In this document: in pieces, positions 57,479-64,000 of the stretch
Layout: the number at the start of each line of letters is the position of its first letter
Position numbering within the stretch: position 1 is the first letter of the stretch
Source of the DNA: Planctomycetia bacterium
GTDB taxonomy: Bacteria > Planctomycetota > Planctomycetia > Pirellulales > UBA1268
Assembly: GCA_026401035.1 (NCBI GenBank)
Contig: JAPLNR010000057.1
Location: 23,196-87,195 of the forward strand
Length of the DNA stretch: 64,000 bases
Reading direction: 5' to 3'
Position numbers and translations under genes: made by a program
The notes under the pieces: generated by a model
The model's database searches: none
What the model was told of the DNA's origin: nothing
What the model saw: only the letters and a program-made list of their open reading frames with translations

Positions 57479-58562
57479 CCGTCCGCTGCTGCCAGCCGGC
57501 AGCCACGAGCCGCGCCGCCACGTCGATCGCGGCCAGCATGCTCGCGGGGTCGGCCGTGCCGGTGCCGACGAGATCAAAGGCGGTGCCGTGGGCCACGCTC
57601 GTGCGCACCAGCGGCAGTCCGAGTGTGATGTTCACGGCCCGATGCATGCCGAGCAGTTTGATCGGGATGTGGCCTTGATCGTGGTACAGGGCCACGACCC
57701 CGTCGAAGCCGCCCATGCTCGCCCGCAGAAAAAGCGTGTCGGCGGGGAGTGGCCCCGTGACATCGAGGCCGGCGCGGGCGAGTTGCTGCACGGCCGGCGC
57801 GACGATCCGCGATTCCTCGTCGCCAAAGAGGCCGCCTTCACCACCATGCGGGTTGAGGGCGGCGACGACGATCCGCGGCCGGCCACCGAGAATGGCCGTC
57901 AGCAGCGAGTTGAGCCGGAGACCGGCCTGCACGATGCCGTCGGTCGACAGGTGCGCAACCGCGTGGGCGAGCGATTCATGGAGCGTGGCATGCACGACGC
58001 CCAGGCCTTGCCCGCCGGCTTGCGGGCCGGATTGTTCGCCAGCGTGCCTGGCCGTCACCGGCGGCAACCAGAGCATCATCGAGGCGGCCGTGTCGGGCAG
58101 ACCGCAGGCGCGGGCGAGCCATTCGGTGTGGCCGGGCACGTGATAGCCGGCCGCGTGCAGCGCCTCCTTGTGAAGCGGACCGGTCACGATCGCCTGGGCC
58201 AGGCCGGATCGCGTGGCCAGAAAGGCGGTTTCGAGTGCCGCCACGGCGCTGCGGCCACCGGCGGCGCTGATGGCGCCCCGTGAAACACGTTCCACGGGGG
58301 CGGCGGGTTCGATCACCAGCACGCTGTGCGGGGATGAGGGCCGTGGGTCGTCCATCGCGACCGTGATGATGTTCATGCGCGGCAGCGTTGGCACGGCGTC
58401 GAGAACCGACGCCAGCATGTCGGCCGTGGCGACGACCCGCAGCCGCGCGCGTTCATGGGCGGCAGTCGCCTGCCAGGCGGCGAGCACCACCTCCGGCCCG
58501 ATGCCCGCGGGATCGCCGCAGGTCAGGGCAAGCGTCGGAAGTGGTCGGCTGGGCTGCGGCAT
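57426..58562 (-). CDS. pdxA: 4-hydroxythreonine-4-phosphate dehydrogenase
   Basis: The 378-residue protein makes the pyridoxal ring precursor in the DXP-dependent vitamin B6 route. It has LALTCGDPAGIGPEVVL at the start, IVTGPLHKEALHAAGYHVPG HTE-like metal site (ATGPLHK and GHTEWLA), NPHGGEGGLFGDEE and VALYHDQGHIPIKL. The ATG at 58562 is preferred over a longer reading. It overlaps the LolA-like gene end to end in convergent orientation. Confidence 0.93.
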   Translation of the reverse strand: MPQPSRPLPTLALTCGDPAGIGPEVVLAAWQATAAHERARLRVVATADMLASVLDAVPTLPRMNIITVAMDDPRPSSPHSVLVIEPAAPVERVSRGAISAAGGRSAVAALETAFLATRSGLAQAIVTGPLHKEALHAAGYHVPGHTEWLARACGLPDTAASMMLWLPPVTARHAGEQSGPQAGGQGLGVVHATLHESLAHAVAHLSTDGIVQAGLRLNSLLTAILGGRPRIVVAALNPHGGEGGLFGDEESRIVAPAVQQLARAGLDVTGPLPADTLFLRASMGGFDGVVALYHDQGHIPIKLLGMHRAVNITLGLPLVRTSVAHGTAFDLVGTGTADPASMLAAIDVAARLVAAGWQQRTATAAVGQDRGNSLRSRP

Positions 58563-58703
58563 CGCCGGTCCTGAGTCATGGTATCTGCCCGACGGCATGG
58601 TGCGGTGGGGACGTCAAGCCTATAACGAACTGGTCGGCCTCGCATCCACCGGCATGACGATTCCGCAGGCGGCGGATGCAAAACAGGATGCCAAACAAGG
58701 AGC

Positions 58704-59273
58704 ATGGTTTCGGCTATGGAGCGAGTCTTTTCCCGCGTGGCCCTTTTTTCCGTGGCGTTGCTCGTGGCGACGGCCGGCCTTGGTCTCTGGCTGGGAGATC
58801 TCCATGGGCAGGTCGATCCGCGGGTGCTCCGCTGGGGCACGGTGCATCGTCTCTCCGGCGTGCTGTCGGCACTGCTGGTCGTGCTCGTCAACAGCATGGC
58901 CGTGACCTACTTCATCGGGACTGGCCGCTGGTGCCGCGAGGTCGTGGAAACCTATGCGCTCGACCCCGCCTACATCGAACGGAGCCGGCGGCTGAAGCGG
59001 GCGGCGTTTCCCTTTGCGCTCCTGGGAATGCTCGGCGTCGTGGCGATCGTGGCCCTCGGCGGCGCCGCCGATCCGGCATCGGGACGGCCCGGCACGCAGG
59101 CCTGGGTCACCCCGCACCTGATCGGCGGGATCACGCTCGTGGCGGCGATCGCCTGGTGCTTTCAGGCACAGTTGCCGAACATGCGTCGCCAGCACGAATT
59201 GATCGAGGCGGTGCTTGGCGAGGTGCGGGCCGTTCGGAAAGCCCGCGGGCTCGACGTCGAGCAGCCCGCCTGA
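58704..59273 (+). CDS. conserved four-helix membrane protein of unknown function
   Basis: The 189-residue protein has about four membrane helices, with LSGVLSALLVVLVNSMAV, AFPFALLGMLGVVAIVALG and PHLIGGITLVAAIAWCFQA. The cytoplasmic or periplasmic loop TYFIGTGRWCREVVETYALD is strongly patterned. I do not recognise the function. AAGGAG lies directly before ATG 58704 and at a better distance from the in-frame ATG 58716, which may be the true start. Divergent from pdxA. Confidence 0.72.
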   Translation: MVSAMERVFSRVALFSVALLVATAGLGLWLGDLHGQVDPRVLRWGTVHRLSGVLSALLVVLVNSMAVTYFIGTGRWCREVVETYALDPAYIERSRRLKRAAFPFALLGMLGVVAIVALGGAADPASGRPGTQAWVTPHLIGGITLVAAIAWCFQAQLPNMRRQHELIEAVLGEVRAVRKARGLDVEQPA

Positions 59274-59323
59274 TCTCGAGAGTCTGCCGCAGCACGACGC
59301 CGAGCCCTCCGCTCGACTCGCTG

Positions 59324-60343
59324 TCAGGGGTGGGCGTGGACTGCAGGGCCGGCCGAGCCGTTCTGGCTCTCCGAGCTTTTCTGGCTTTCCGAGCCGTTCT
59401 GGACTGGGTGGCCTGCATGGGCCGCGTGGGCATGCGAGGATCGCTCCAGCACCGTGATGCCCCACGCGATGGCGATACCGAGCGTCAGCGAGGCGGTGAG
59501 CAGCAGCCGGTCGTGGCTGTGAAATTCGACCTCCGGCAGCAGGTCGGCCGCGGCGATGCAGAGGAAGGCGCCGGCTGCCATCGCCAGAGCCGCGCCGAGG
59601 ACGGCGCCCTGATTATCAGCGTAGAGCCGCAGGCTGGCCAGAAAGAGCACCGCGCCGAGCGGAACGATGAGCGCATAGGCCGCGTTGGCGAGCCGCCGGG
59701 TGCGGGCCGACGCGTTGGAATTGATCATCAGAGTGGCGATGATCCCCGAATCAAACGGCTTGTGGAGCACGACGGCGAGAAACGTGGCGAAGCCGGCGAG
59801 CGGGCCCGCGCCATGATCGGCATCGGCTCCCACGGAAGCTGCCAGAGCCGCCCCGTCGGCCAGGCTGTGGAGGGCCAGGCCCGCGAATGCCCCGCACCAG
59901 GCCCAGGGGCCGGAGCGGCCTGCCGTTGAGGGCTGCGGCGTATGCCGGTGTTCGTGTTCGTGGGCATGGCCGTGTTCATGGCCGAGACCGTCGTGGGCGT
60001 GGGCATGGCCAGCATGGCTGCCGTCGGCGGAGTGATGCGCATGGCCATGAAAGGCCCGCTCGAGCAGGAACATGAGGAAAAAGCCCGCCAGCACCCAGAC
60101 CATCGTCAGGTTGATCTGCCGGGAAAGCTCGAAGTAGGCGTGCGGCAACAGATGGAGCAGGCCCACGCCAAGCATGATGCCGCCGGTGATCGACAGCAGC
60201 ACCTGCATCCGCCGGTGCCCCAGCGACAGGAATGCGATCGAGGAGCCGCCGGCATAGGCGGCAGCGGCGATCAGCAGCAGGTAGACGGTCAGGCTCGTGA
60301 CGGCCGCCGAGCCGAGAGCGATTGCCGCGAACGTGGGGAGCAT
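59324..60343 (-). CDS. ZIP-family metal transporter with His-rich loop
   Basis: The 339-residue protein has about eight helices. The metal-pathway motif in helix IV is HSLADGAALAAS, and helix V has VLHKPFDSGI. Between helices III and IV is a loop with at least 20 His (for example GHAHAHDGLGHEHGHAHEHE), suggesting zinc or nickel binding. ZIP proteins import Zn2+ or Fe2+ into the cytoplasm. The C-terminal tail has the short repeat SESQxS from an 18-bp tandem. ATG at 60343 is chosen over an earlier start. Confidence 0.88.
   Translation of the reverse strand: MLPTFAAIALGSAAVTSLTVYLLLIAAAAYAGGSSIAFLSLGHRRMQVLLSITGGIMLGVGLLHLLPHAYFELSRQINLTMVWVLAGFFLMFLLERAFHGHAHHSADGSHAGHAHAHDGLGHEHGHAHEHEHRHTPQPSTAGRSGPWAWCGAFAGLALHSLADGAALAASVGADADHGAGPLAGFATFLAVVLHKPFDSGIIATLMINSNASARTRRLANAAYALIVPLGAVLFLASLRLYADNQGAVLGAALAMAAGAFLCIAAADLLPEVEFHSHDRLLLTASLTLGIAIAWGITVLERSSHAHAAHAGHPVQNGSESQKSSESQNGSAGPAVHAHP
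59355..59408 (-). repeat. 18-bp tandem repeat in the ZIP gene tail
   Basis: Units GAGCCGTTCTGGCTCTCC (59355), GAGCTTTTCTGGCTTTCC (59373) and a partial third (59391) follow each other. They encode GSESQKSSESQNGS at the C-terminus. Length variation between strains is likely. Confidence 0.75.
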
Positions 60344-60412
60344 GGCCGGGTTTCGAATGGTTCTGGGAAAACCGCCATGATCATGCACCCGGTGCCCGGG
60401 AGCAAGGGCCTG

Positions 60413-61132
60413 CTACCGGCGGTACTGCCACGGGGCCTGCGTGACCGGCAACGGTCGGTAGGCCTGCTCCATCTGCTGCCGCATCACGTGCAGGCGTTCG
60501 GTCCGGGAGGCATCGACCGCAGCAGCGGCGCCGAGCACGATGACCAGCACGTAGGCCAGCAGGTTCGACCAGGCTTCCGGCCCGTGGAATTTGAGGGCCG
60601 TGCCAAACGCTTTTTTCTGCTTCGATCCGAAGAGCCCGAGCTTCACGGCCCAGATCTCGTCGAGCACCAGATGGGTGAGGAACCCGACGACGACGGCGCT
60701 GGCGATGAAATAGCGTCGCAACGGATCCTCGGAGCTGTACGCGAGGAAGGCGATCTGGCCGGCAATGAGCGCCGCCGGCAGGCTGTGGTACATGCCCCGT
60801 TCAGCGGAATGGTTTTCCAGCAGCCATGTCATGCCGAAACGGATCGCCAGGTAGACCGCGGCCCCGAAGAGGATGATGCCCTCTACAGGCAGCCCCAATT
60901 GCTGGAGCCGGCTGATCAACAGGAGCGGCACCAGGGCGGCGGCGAAGGCCACGCTTTCCTTCAGCGGGGAACCGGAGCCGCTGTCCAGGTCGGGCAGCAT
61001 GCCCGAAATCGCGCAGAGCCCGCCGGCCAGCGCGCAGGTCAGCGGAGGCATGTCGCCGATAGACCACGCGGCAATGGCATACCCGGCGCCGACAAAGGAC
61101 GATCCGGTGATATGCACACGGAATCCGGGCAC
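60413..61132 (-). CDS. YdjM/DUF457-like metal-dependent membrane hydrolase
   Basis: The 239-residue protein has four or five membrane helices and the family acidic/His pattern: HITGSSFVGAGY near the start, GMLPDLDSGSGSPLKES (DUF457 DxDS), RGMYHSLPAALIAG and FLTHLVLDEIWAVK. This is the YdjM-like LexA-regulated family of E. coli; the natural substrate is unknown. The GTG at 61132 begins a stretch that aligns with the family start; an ATG at 61213 would add about 27 unmatched residues. It is on the same strand as the ZIP gene. Confidence 0.82.
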   Translation of the reverse strand: MPGFRVHITGSSFVGAGYAIAAWSIGDMPPLTCALAGGLCAISGMLPDLDSGSGSPLKESVAFAAALVPLLLISRLQQLGLPVEGIILFGAAVYLAIRFGMTWLLENHSAERGMYHSLPAALIAGQIAFLAYSSEDPLRRYFIASAVVVGFLTHLVLDEIWAVKLGLFGSKQKKAFGTALKFHGPEAWSNLLAYVLVIVLGAAAAVDASRTERLHVMRQQMEQAYRPLPVTQAPWQYRR

Positions 61133-61591
61133 TGCAAACCCCCCGTGGAAGCCTGACCACAAACGCTCCGGCGCCGTGAAAACGCCAGTGCACGGCCCGC
61201 CTGCCCCGTCCAATCACCCAGGATTGGACGGCGCAGACTCAGCCGTACTCCTAATGTCGGCATGCTGCCCAACGAGCGTCAGCCGACGCGAATGGCATCC
61301 CCTGCACTGCGGGAACGTAAAGGTCGCGCTCTTCAACTGTCCCTGACTTGCTCACCAAGACATCGAAAGCGAATGACTGCGGGCCCTGGGCGACCTGCGA
61401 CGGTCGGGGGCTTTATTTCACGCATGGTGGAAAAGACCGTATTGGCAAAATGAGTTGTTTGCGAGCCATGGGGGCTTTGGGGTGTTTTGTGCACATTGTT
61501 TTCGGTCCGACTCTTTCTGATTTGGCCTTCGGGAAAAAGCCTGGCGATCCCTACACTCCCCTGCCCGCTACGCAAATTCTTGGAGGCTTCT
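61133..61591. other. 459-bp gap upstream of cvpA
   Basis: Divergent promoter region between the YdjM-like gene and cvpA. From about 61430 to 61560 it is noticeably richer in A+T than the genes around it. No repeat family member and no gene was recognised. Confidence 0.5.
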
Positions 61592-62437
61592 GTGGCTGTC
61601 GAAGGCTATGACCTTGTGATGCTCGGAATTCTGGCCGTTGCCGCCCTGCTCGGCTATTTCAAGGGCATGGTCTGGCAGTTGGCCTGGATTGCCGGCATTT
61701 GTGCCAGTTCCTTCGTCTCGTTCCGGTTCGGCACACAGTTCGCCCCATATTTTGGCCAGCAGGCGCCCTGGAACCGGTTCACCGCCATGCTCGCGCTCTA
61801 CGCGGCCACGTCGATCGCCGTCTGGCTGGTGTTCCGAACGATTTCCGGGGCCATCAACGCCATTCATCTCTCGGCGTTCGACCACCAATTGGGGCTGCTC
61901 CTCGGCCTGACGAAGGGCGCCTTGCTCTGCGTCGTGATCACCTTCTTCGCCGTGACCCTCGCCCCGGCCTACCGCAACGAGATCGTGGGCAGCAAAAGCG
62001 GCCGGCTCGTCGCCGAGTTGATCGTTCGCGCTGACAACTACCTGCCAAAGGAAGTGCACGACACGGTCGAACCCTTCGTGAAGCAGTTCGAGCAGCAGTT
62101 CCAGCAACCGTTCAATTCCCCGCCATCTGGTGCGCCGGCTGCAGCCACGCCGCCCGGCGGCGCATCCCTCGCCGGCCAGGCTTCGCCCCTCAAGGCGATG
62201 CTCGACGGAGTCCAGTCGGCTGCCGCCTGGGCGGGAACGGAGCAGGGGGGGCAGGGAGCGCAGCAGGCCGGCGGAGCCTTGCCGGCCGGAAGCTCCTGGT
62301 TCGTGCCGAGTGGAACGCCGCCCCAGCAACCGCGCCAATCATTTGCACCGCCGCCGCGATCAAGCGGCAGCGCCTTCTCGGCCCCGCCTCCACAGCAATT
62401 CCCGGTGGGCACGCAAACGCCGCTGCCGATGCGGTAG
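61592..62437 (+). CDS. CvpA-family membrane protein
   Basis: The 281-residue protein has the four-helix CvpA domain in the first 170 residues: YDLVMLGILAVAALLGYFKG, AWIAGICASSFVSFRFG, LYAATSIAVWLVFRTISG and LGLLLGLTKGALLCVVITFF. The rest is a low-complexity Pro/Gly/Gln tail. CvpA is linked to colicin V production and envelope stability in E. coli, but its role is unclear. The GTG at 61592 is preceded by GGAGG at the right distance. Downstream is a repeat-rich gap. Confidence 0.83.
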   Translation: MAVEGYDLVMLGILAVAALLGYFKGMVWQLAWIAGICASSFVSFRFGTQFAPYFGQQAPWNRFTAMLALYAATSIAVWLVFRTISGAINAIHLSAFDHQLGLLLGLTKGALLCVVITFFAVTLAPAYRNEIVGSKSGRLVAELIVRADNYLPKEVHDTVEPFVKQFEQQFQQPFNSPPSGAPAAATPPGGASLAGQASPLKAMLDGVQSAAAWAGTEQGGQGAQQAGGALPAGSSWFVPSGTPPQQPRQSFAPPPRSSGSAFSAPPPQQFPVGTQTPLPMR

Positions 62438-62690
62438 GCCTGGTTCGCGCTCGCAAACGAGCTTCGCCGCGCGAGCGAAAACCGCCGGGGGCGGGGAGAA
62501 CCGCGGCGGCGGAGTCGAGGTTCCGCCAACCAGGCGGTCTCCAAATCGGCAGGGGAGCAGGGCGGTTTGAGCCTGGAAACACAGGTGAAAACCGAAAAGC
62601 CCGAAACCGGACATAAGAGACATTATCGGACGTTGGGGAGAGGGGTGCGCGCGCCGGCTCCGGGACGGCTGCTTGAGTCAACTCGCCCAA

Positions 62691-62808
62691 CACGCCGGGA
62701 CGGCAGATGTCTCCTCGCGTGGATCTTTCCCTTCAGCCTCGCTCGGCAGTTCGGTGCCCGTTCGGGGAAAGCTCCAATGCTCGTCGAGCATCCGCCGATC
62801 CCGGCTCC
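62691..62808 (-). repeat. family B dispersed repeat, inverted copy 3
   Basis: Read on the minus strand the copy begins GGAGCCGGGATCGGCGGATG, continues with GAGCATTGGAGCTTTCC and has GATCCACGCGAGGAGAC in place of the block AATCCACGCGACGAGAC of copy 2. It is more diverged than the other two. Confidence 0.75.
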
Positions 62809-62909
62809 GCCACGCGACGCGCTGCAGCAGCCGTCCCGTCGCCTCCCTGGATGAGGGTTTGAAAGCCGGCCTGCATGGCCTTCCGGGCTTGGCGCGTGTT
62901 GACAAGAAG

Positions 62910-62954
62910 CCCCGGACGGAAGTCCGGGGACACCGGGTCATTGGGCCATCCCGG
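62910..62954 (+). repeat. paired hairpins related to family C
   Basis: The first hairpin has stem CCCCGGAC/GTCCGGGG closed by the GGAA tetraloop (62910-62929). The second has stem CCGGG/CCCGG with a 12-nt loop (62933-62954). The order and spacing resemble family C, and the core CGGAC-GRAN-GTCCG is the same, with different outer pairs. Confidence 0.7.
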
Positions 62955-63038
62955 AACTGTATGGCACGTTGGACGGCATTCAAACCGGAGTCCCCCAGCT
63001 CCCGCCGGGGGCTTTTATGGACTCGGAAACATCCGTGA

Positions 63039-63094
63039 GGGGCTGTCCATGGATGGCCGTAGCGAACGTCCGGCGACGGGACATGGGCAGCCCC
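63039..63094 (+). repeat. family A MITE-like element, short copy
   Basis: The 56-bp copy has terminal inverted repeats GGGGCTGTCCATG and CATGGGCAGCCCC (12 of 13 match), and the right-end signature GTAGCGAACGTCCGGCGA. The middle of the longer copies is missing, as in an internally deleted element. Confidence 0.78.
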
Positions 63095-63101
63095 GAACCA
63101 A

Positions 63102-64000
63102 TTAGTTCTGGCTCACTTCTCCATCAGCGATGCCGGCCAGTGTATTGAGCACAGACTGCTCGATGTCTGTTCGGATCGGCCGTACGGCACCGTCAACCGT
63201 TGTGAACATCACAACATTGCCATGGCCGCTATTGAACTTCGGAGCATCAAAAGTTGGTTCAGTACTGAGACCGTTCATGACGGGCCAACCGGCGGCTCCA
63301 ATCCAGCCGATCGCAGCGGCATTTTCACCCAGCATGATGGTTGTGGACATGCCATCGACGATCTGGTGGAGTCGTCTCGCTTGACGATTCACGAAAACCC
63401 CCGCCCGTTTTTGCCCTGTCGGCGTATTGCCATACACACCAGATACGCCGACATAATTCGAAAGCCCCAGATCTTTTTCCGGCCGGCCGGCAATCTTGAC
63501 CACGGGACCCGATGACGATTCGTAGGTGAAGGACGTGTCGATGACGATATTCTGATCGCCAGCAACCGCTGCAGGACACCGCAGGATGTCCATTGGCGTG
63601 CGTGCCGCGTCGTATGTTTCAGGCACTGTCCAATAGCCGTAGTAGGCTCCGCCAGGCCGCTTCGTCGTGTGTTGTCGTAAAAGTTCCGGGTCGAGCCTGG
63701 AGTGGGTTGCATTTTCTTCGAAGAACGGCAGGAGAACCGGCAGGAATCCGAGGTTCGAAAAGTCCCACTGCCATGTCTGCGGGGATTCGGCCTGATCGTC
63801 AAAGCCGTTTCCGTTTTTGTCCCAAGGCCCGAGAAACCCGATCGGCAGGCGGCGCTCGACTGTTTCGAAGCCAGCCGTTGCCAGAGCAATCTGCCGCAGG
63901 TGGCTCGCGCATGTCGCGCGGCGGGCCCCGGCCCTTGCCGATTGAACGGCGGGAAGAAGGAGGGCGAGAAGAATTGCAATGATGGCGATGACCACCAGCA
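63102..64000 (-). CDS. DUF1559 prepilin-like protein (runs off window)
   Basis: The visible 299 codons begin within the prepilin-type N-terminal helix LVVIAIIAILLALLLPAVQ; the cleavage site and true start lie beyond the right edge. The body has the DUF1559 pattern: RRATCASHLRQIALATAGFE, SNYVGVSGVYGN, and at the C-terminus FNSGHGNVVMFTTVDGAVR. These proteins are a large planctomycete-specific family thought to be exported through a type II/pseudopilin route. Local G+C is about 50% in sampled stretches (48% and 52% over two 60-bp lines), well below the rest of the window. Confidence 0.9.
   Translation of the reverse strand, partial: LVVIAIIAILLALLLPAVQSARAGARRATCASHLRQIALATAGFETVERRLPIGFLGPWDKNGNGFDDQAESPQTWQWDFSNLGFLPVLLPFFEENATHSRLDPELLRQHTTKRPGGAYYGYWTVPETYDAARTPMDILRCPAAVAGDQNIVIDTSFTYESSSGPVVKIAGRPEKDLGLSNYVGVSGVYGNTPTGQKRAGVFVNRQARRLHQIVDGMSTTIMLGENAAAIGWIGAAGWPVMNGLSTEPTFDAPKFNSGHGNVVMFTTVDGAVRPIRTDIEQSVLNTLAGIADGEVSQN

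Larger units (their letters stand above)
62438..63101. other. 664-bp repeat-rich gap
   Basis: The gap between cvpA and the DUF1559 gene has no supported gene. It contains a GC-rich stretch related to family C (about 62455-62530), an inverted family B copy (62691-62808), a pair of hairpins (62910-62929 and 62933-62954) and a short family A copy (63039-63094). Confidence 0.65.

Overview
The window is one stretch of a GC-rich (mostly about two thirds G+C) planctomycete chromosome, probably from the Pirellulales or a close relative. Evidence for this: a DUF1559 prepilin-like protein at the right edge, a very large kinase-like protein with the planctomycete-type N-terminal segment, an ABA4-like membrane protein, a TlpA-type lipoprotein/secretome set, a FliA/WhiG sigma factor with FlgM, and several conserved planctomycete families of unknown function. 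No tRNA, rRNA, CRISPR array, phage or transposase gene was seen. The taxonomic placement is inference from gene content.

Layout. 1-2180 (minus): start of a phosphofructokinase gene, then accC and accB of acetyl-CoA carboxylase. 2386-3294: nnrD metabolite repair. 3303-9331 (minus): a complete four-gene DNA-ligase-associated repair cassette (MBL exonuclease, ATP-dependent ligase, Lhr-type helicase, PdeM phosphoesterase), three of them joined by ATGA overlaps. 9760-10382: a repeat island. 10383-16835: exopolyphosphatase (minus), then ribF, nrnA and a Rieske/cytochrome b-c respiratory complex (plus). 17184-25451: glutamate dehydrogenase, a giant pseudokinase overlapping DAHP synthase, a frameshifted mgtE and a RoxA-like dihaem cytochrome. 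25684-29618: thiC, an ABA4-like protein, cysS and ispF. 29669-34425: an ABC-2 exporter (ATPase plus two permeases, the two permeases separated by a repeat element) leading into a YeiH-type transporter and a tiny coupled membrane protein. 34511-37195: two TIM-barrel isomerase-like proteins flanking a UbiA/EboC-like prenyltransferase. 37208-42487: TerC, a small conserved protein, flhA, the motility sigma factor and its FlgM antagonist, closed by a textbook terminator. 42645-49477: Fur, purB, holA, a large secreted protein, a SHOCT protein and clpX. 49630-56183 (minus): an operon of envelope lipoproteins, a TlpA thioredoxin, an aminotransferase and deoC. 56381-62437: LolA-like protein, pdxA, membrane proteins, a ZIP transporter, a YdjM-like protein and CvpA. 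63102-64000: the DUF1559 gene, clearly lower in G+C than its surroundings.

Most genes are housekeeping, and many are packed with 4-base start/stop overlaps. The most unusual material lies between genes: three families of dispersed non-coding repeats (called A, B and C here). Family A has MITE-like terminal inverted repeats around a conserved end sequence. Family C carries paired hairpins, and in one of them two tandem copies differ by compensatory base changes. The best candidates for little-studied gene systems are the UbiA/two-TIM-barrel cluster (related to the ebo operon), the pseudokinase fused to a secretin-like STN domain, and the paralogous lipoprotein operon.
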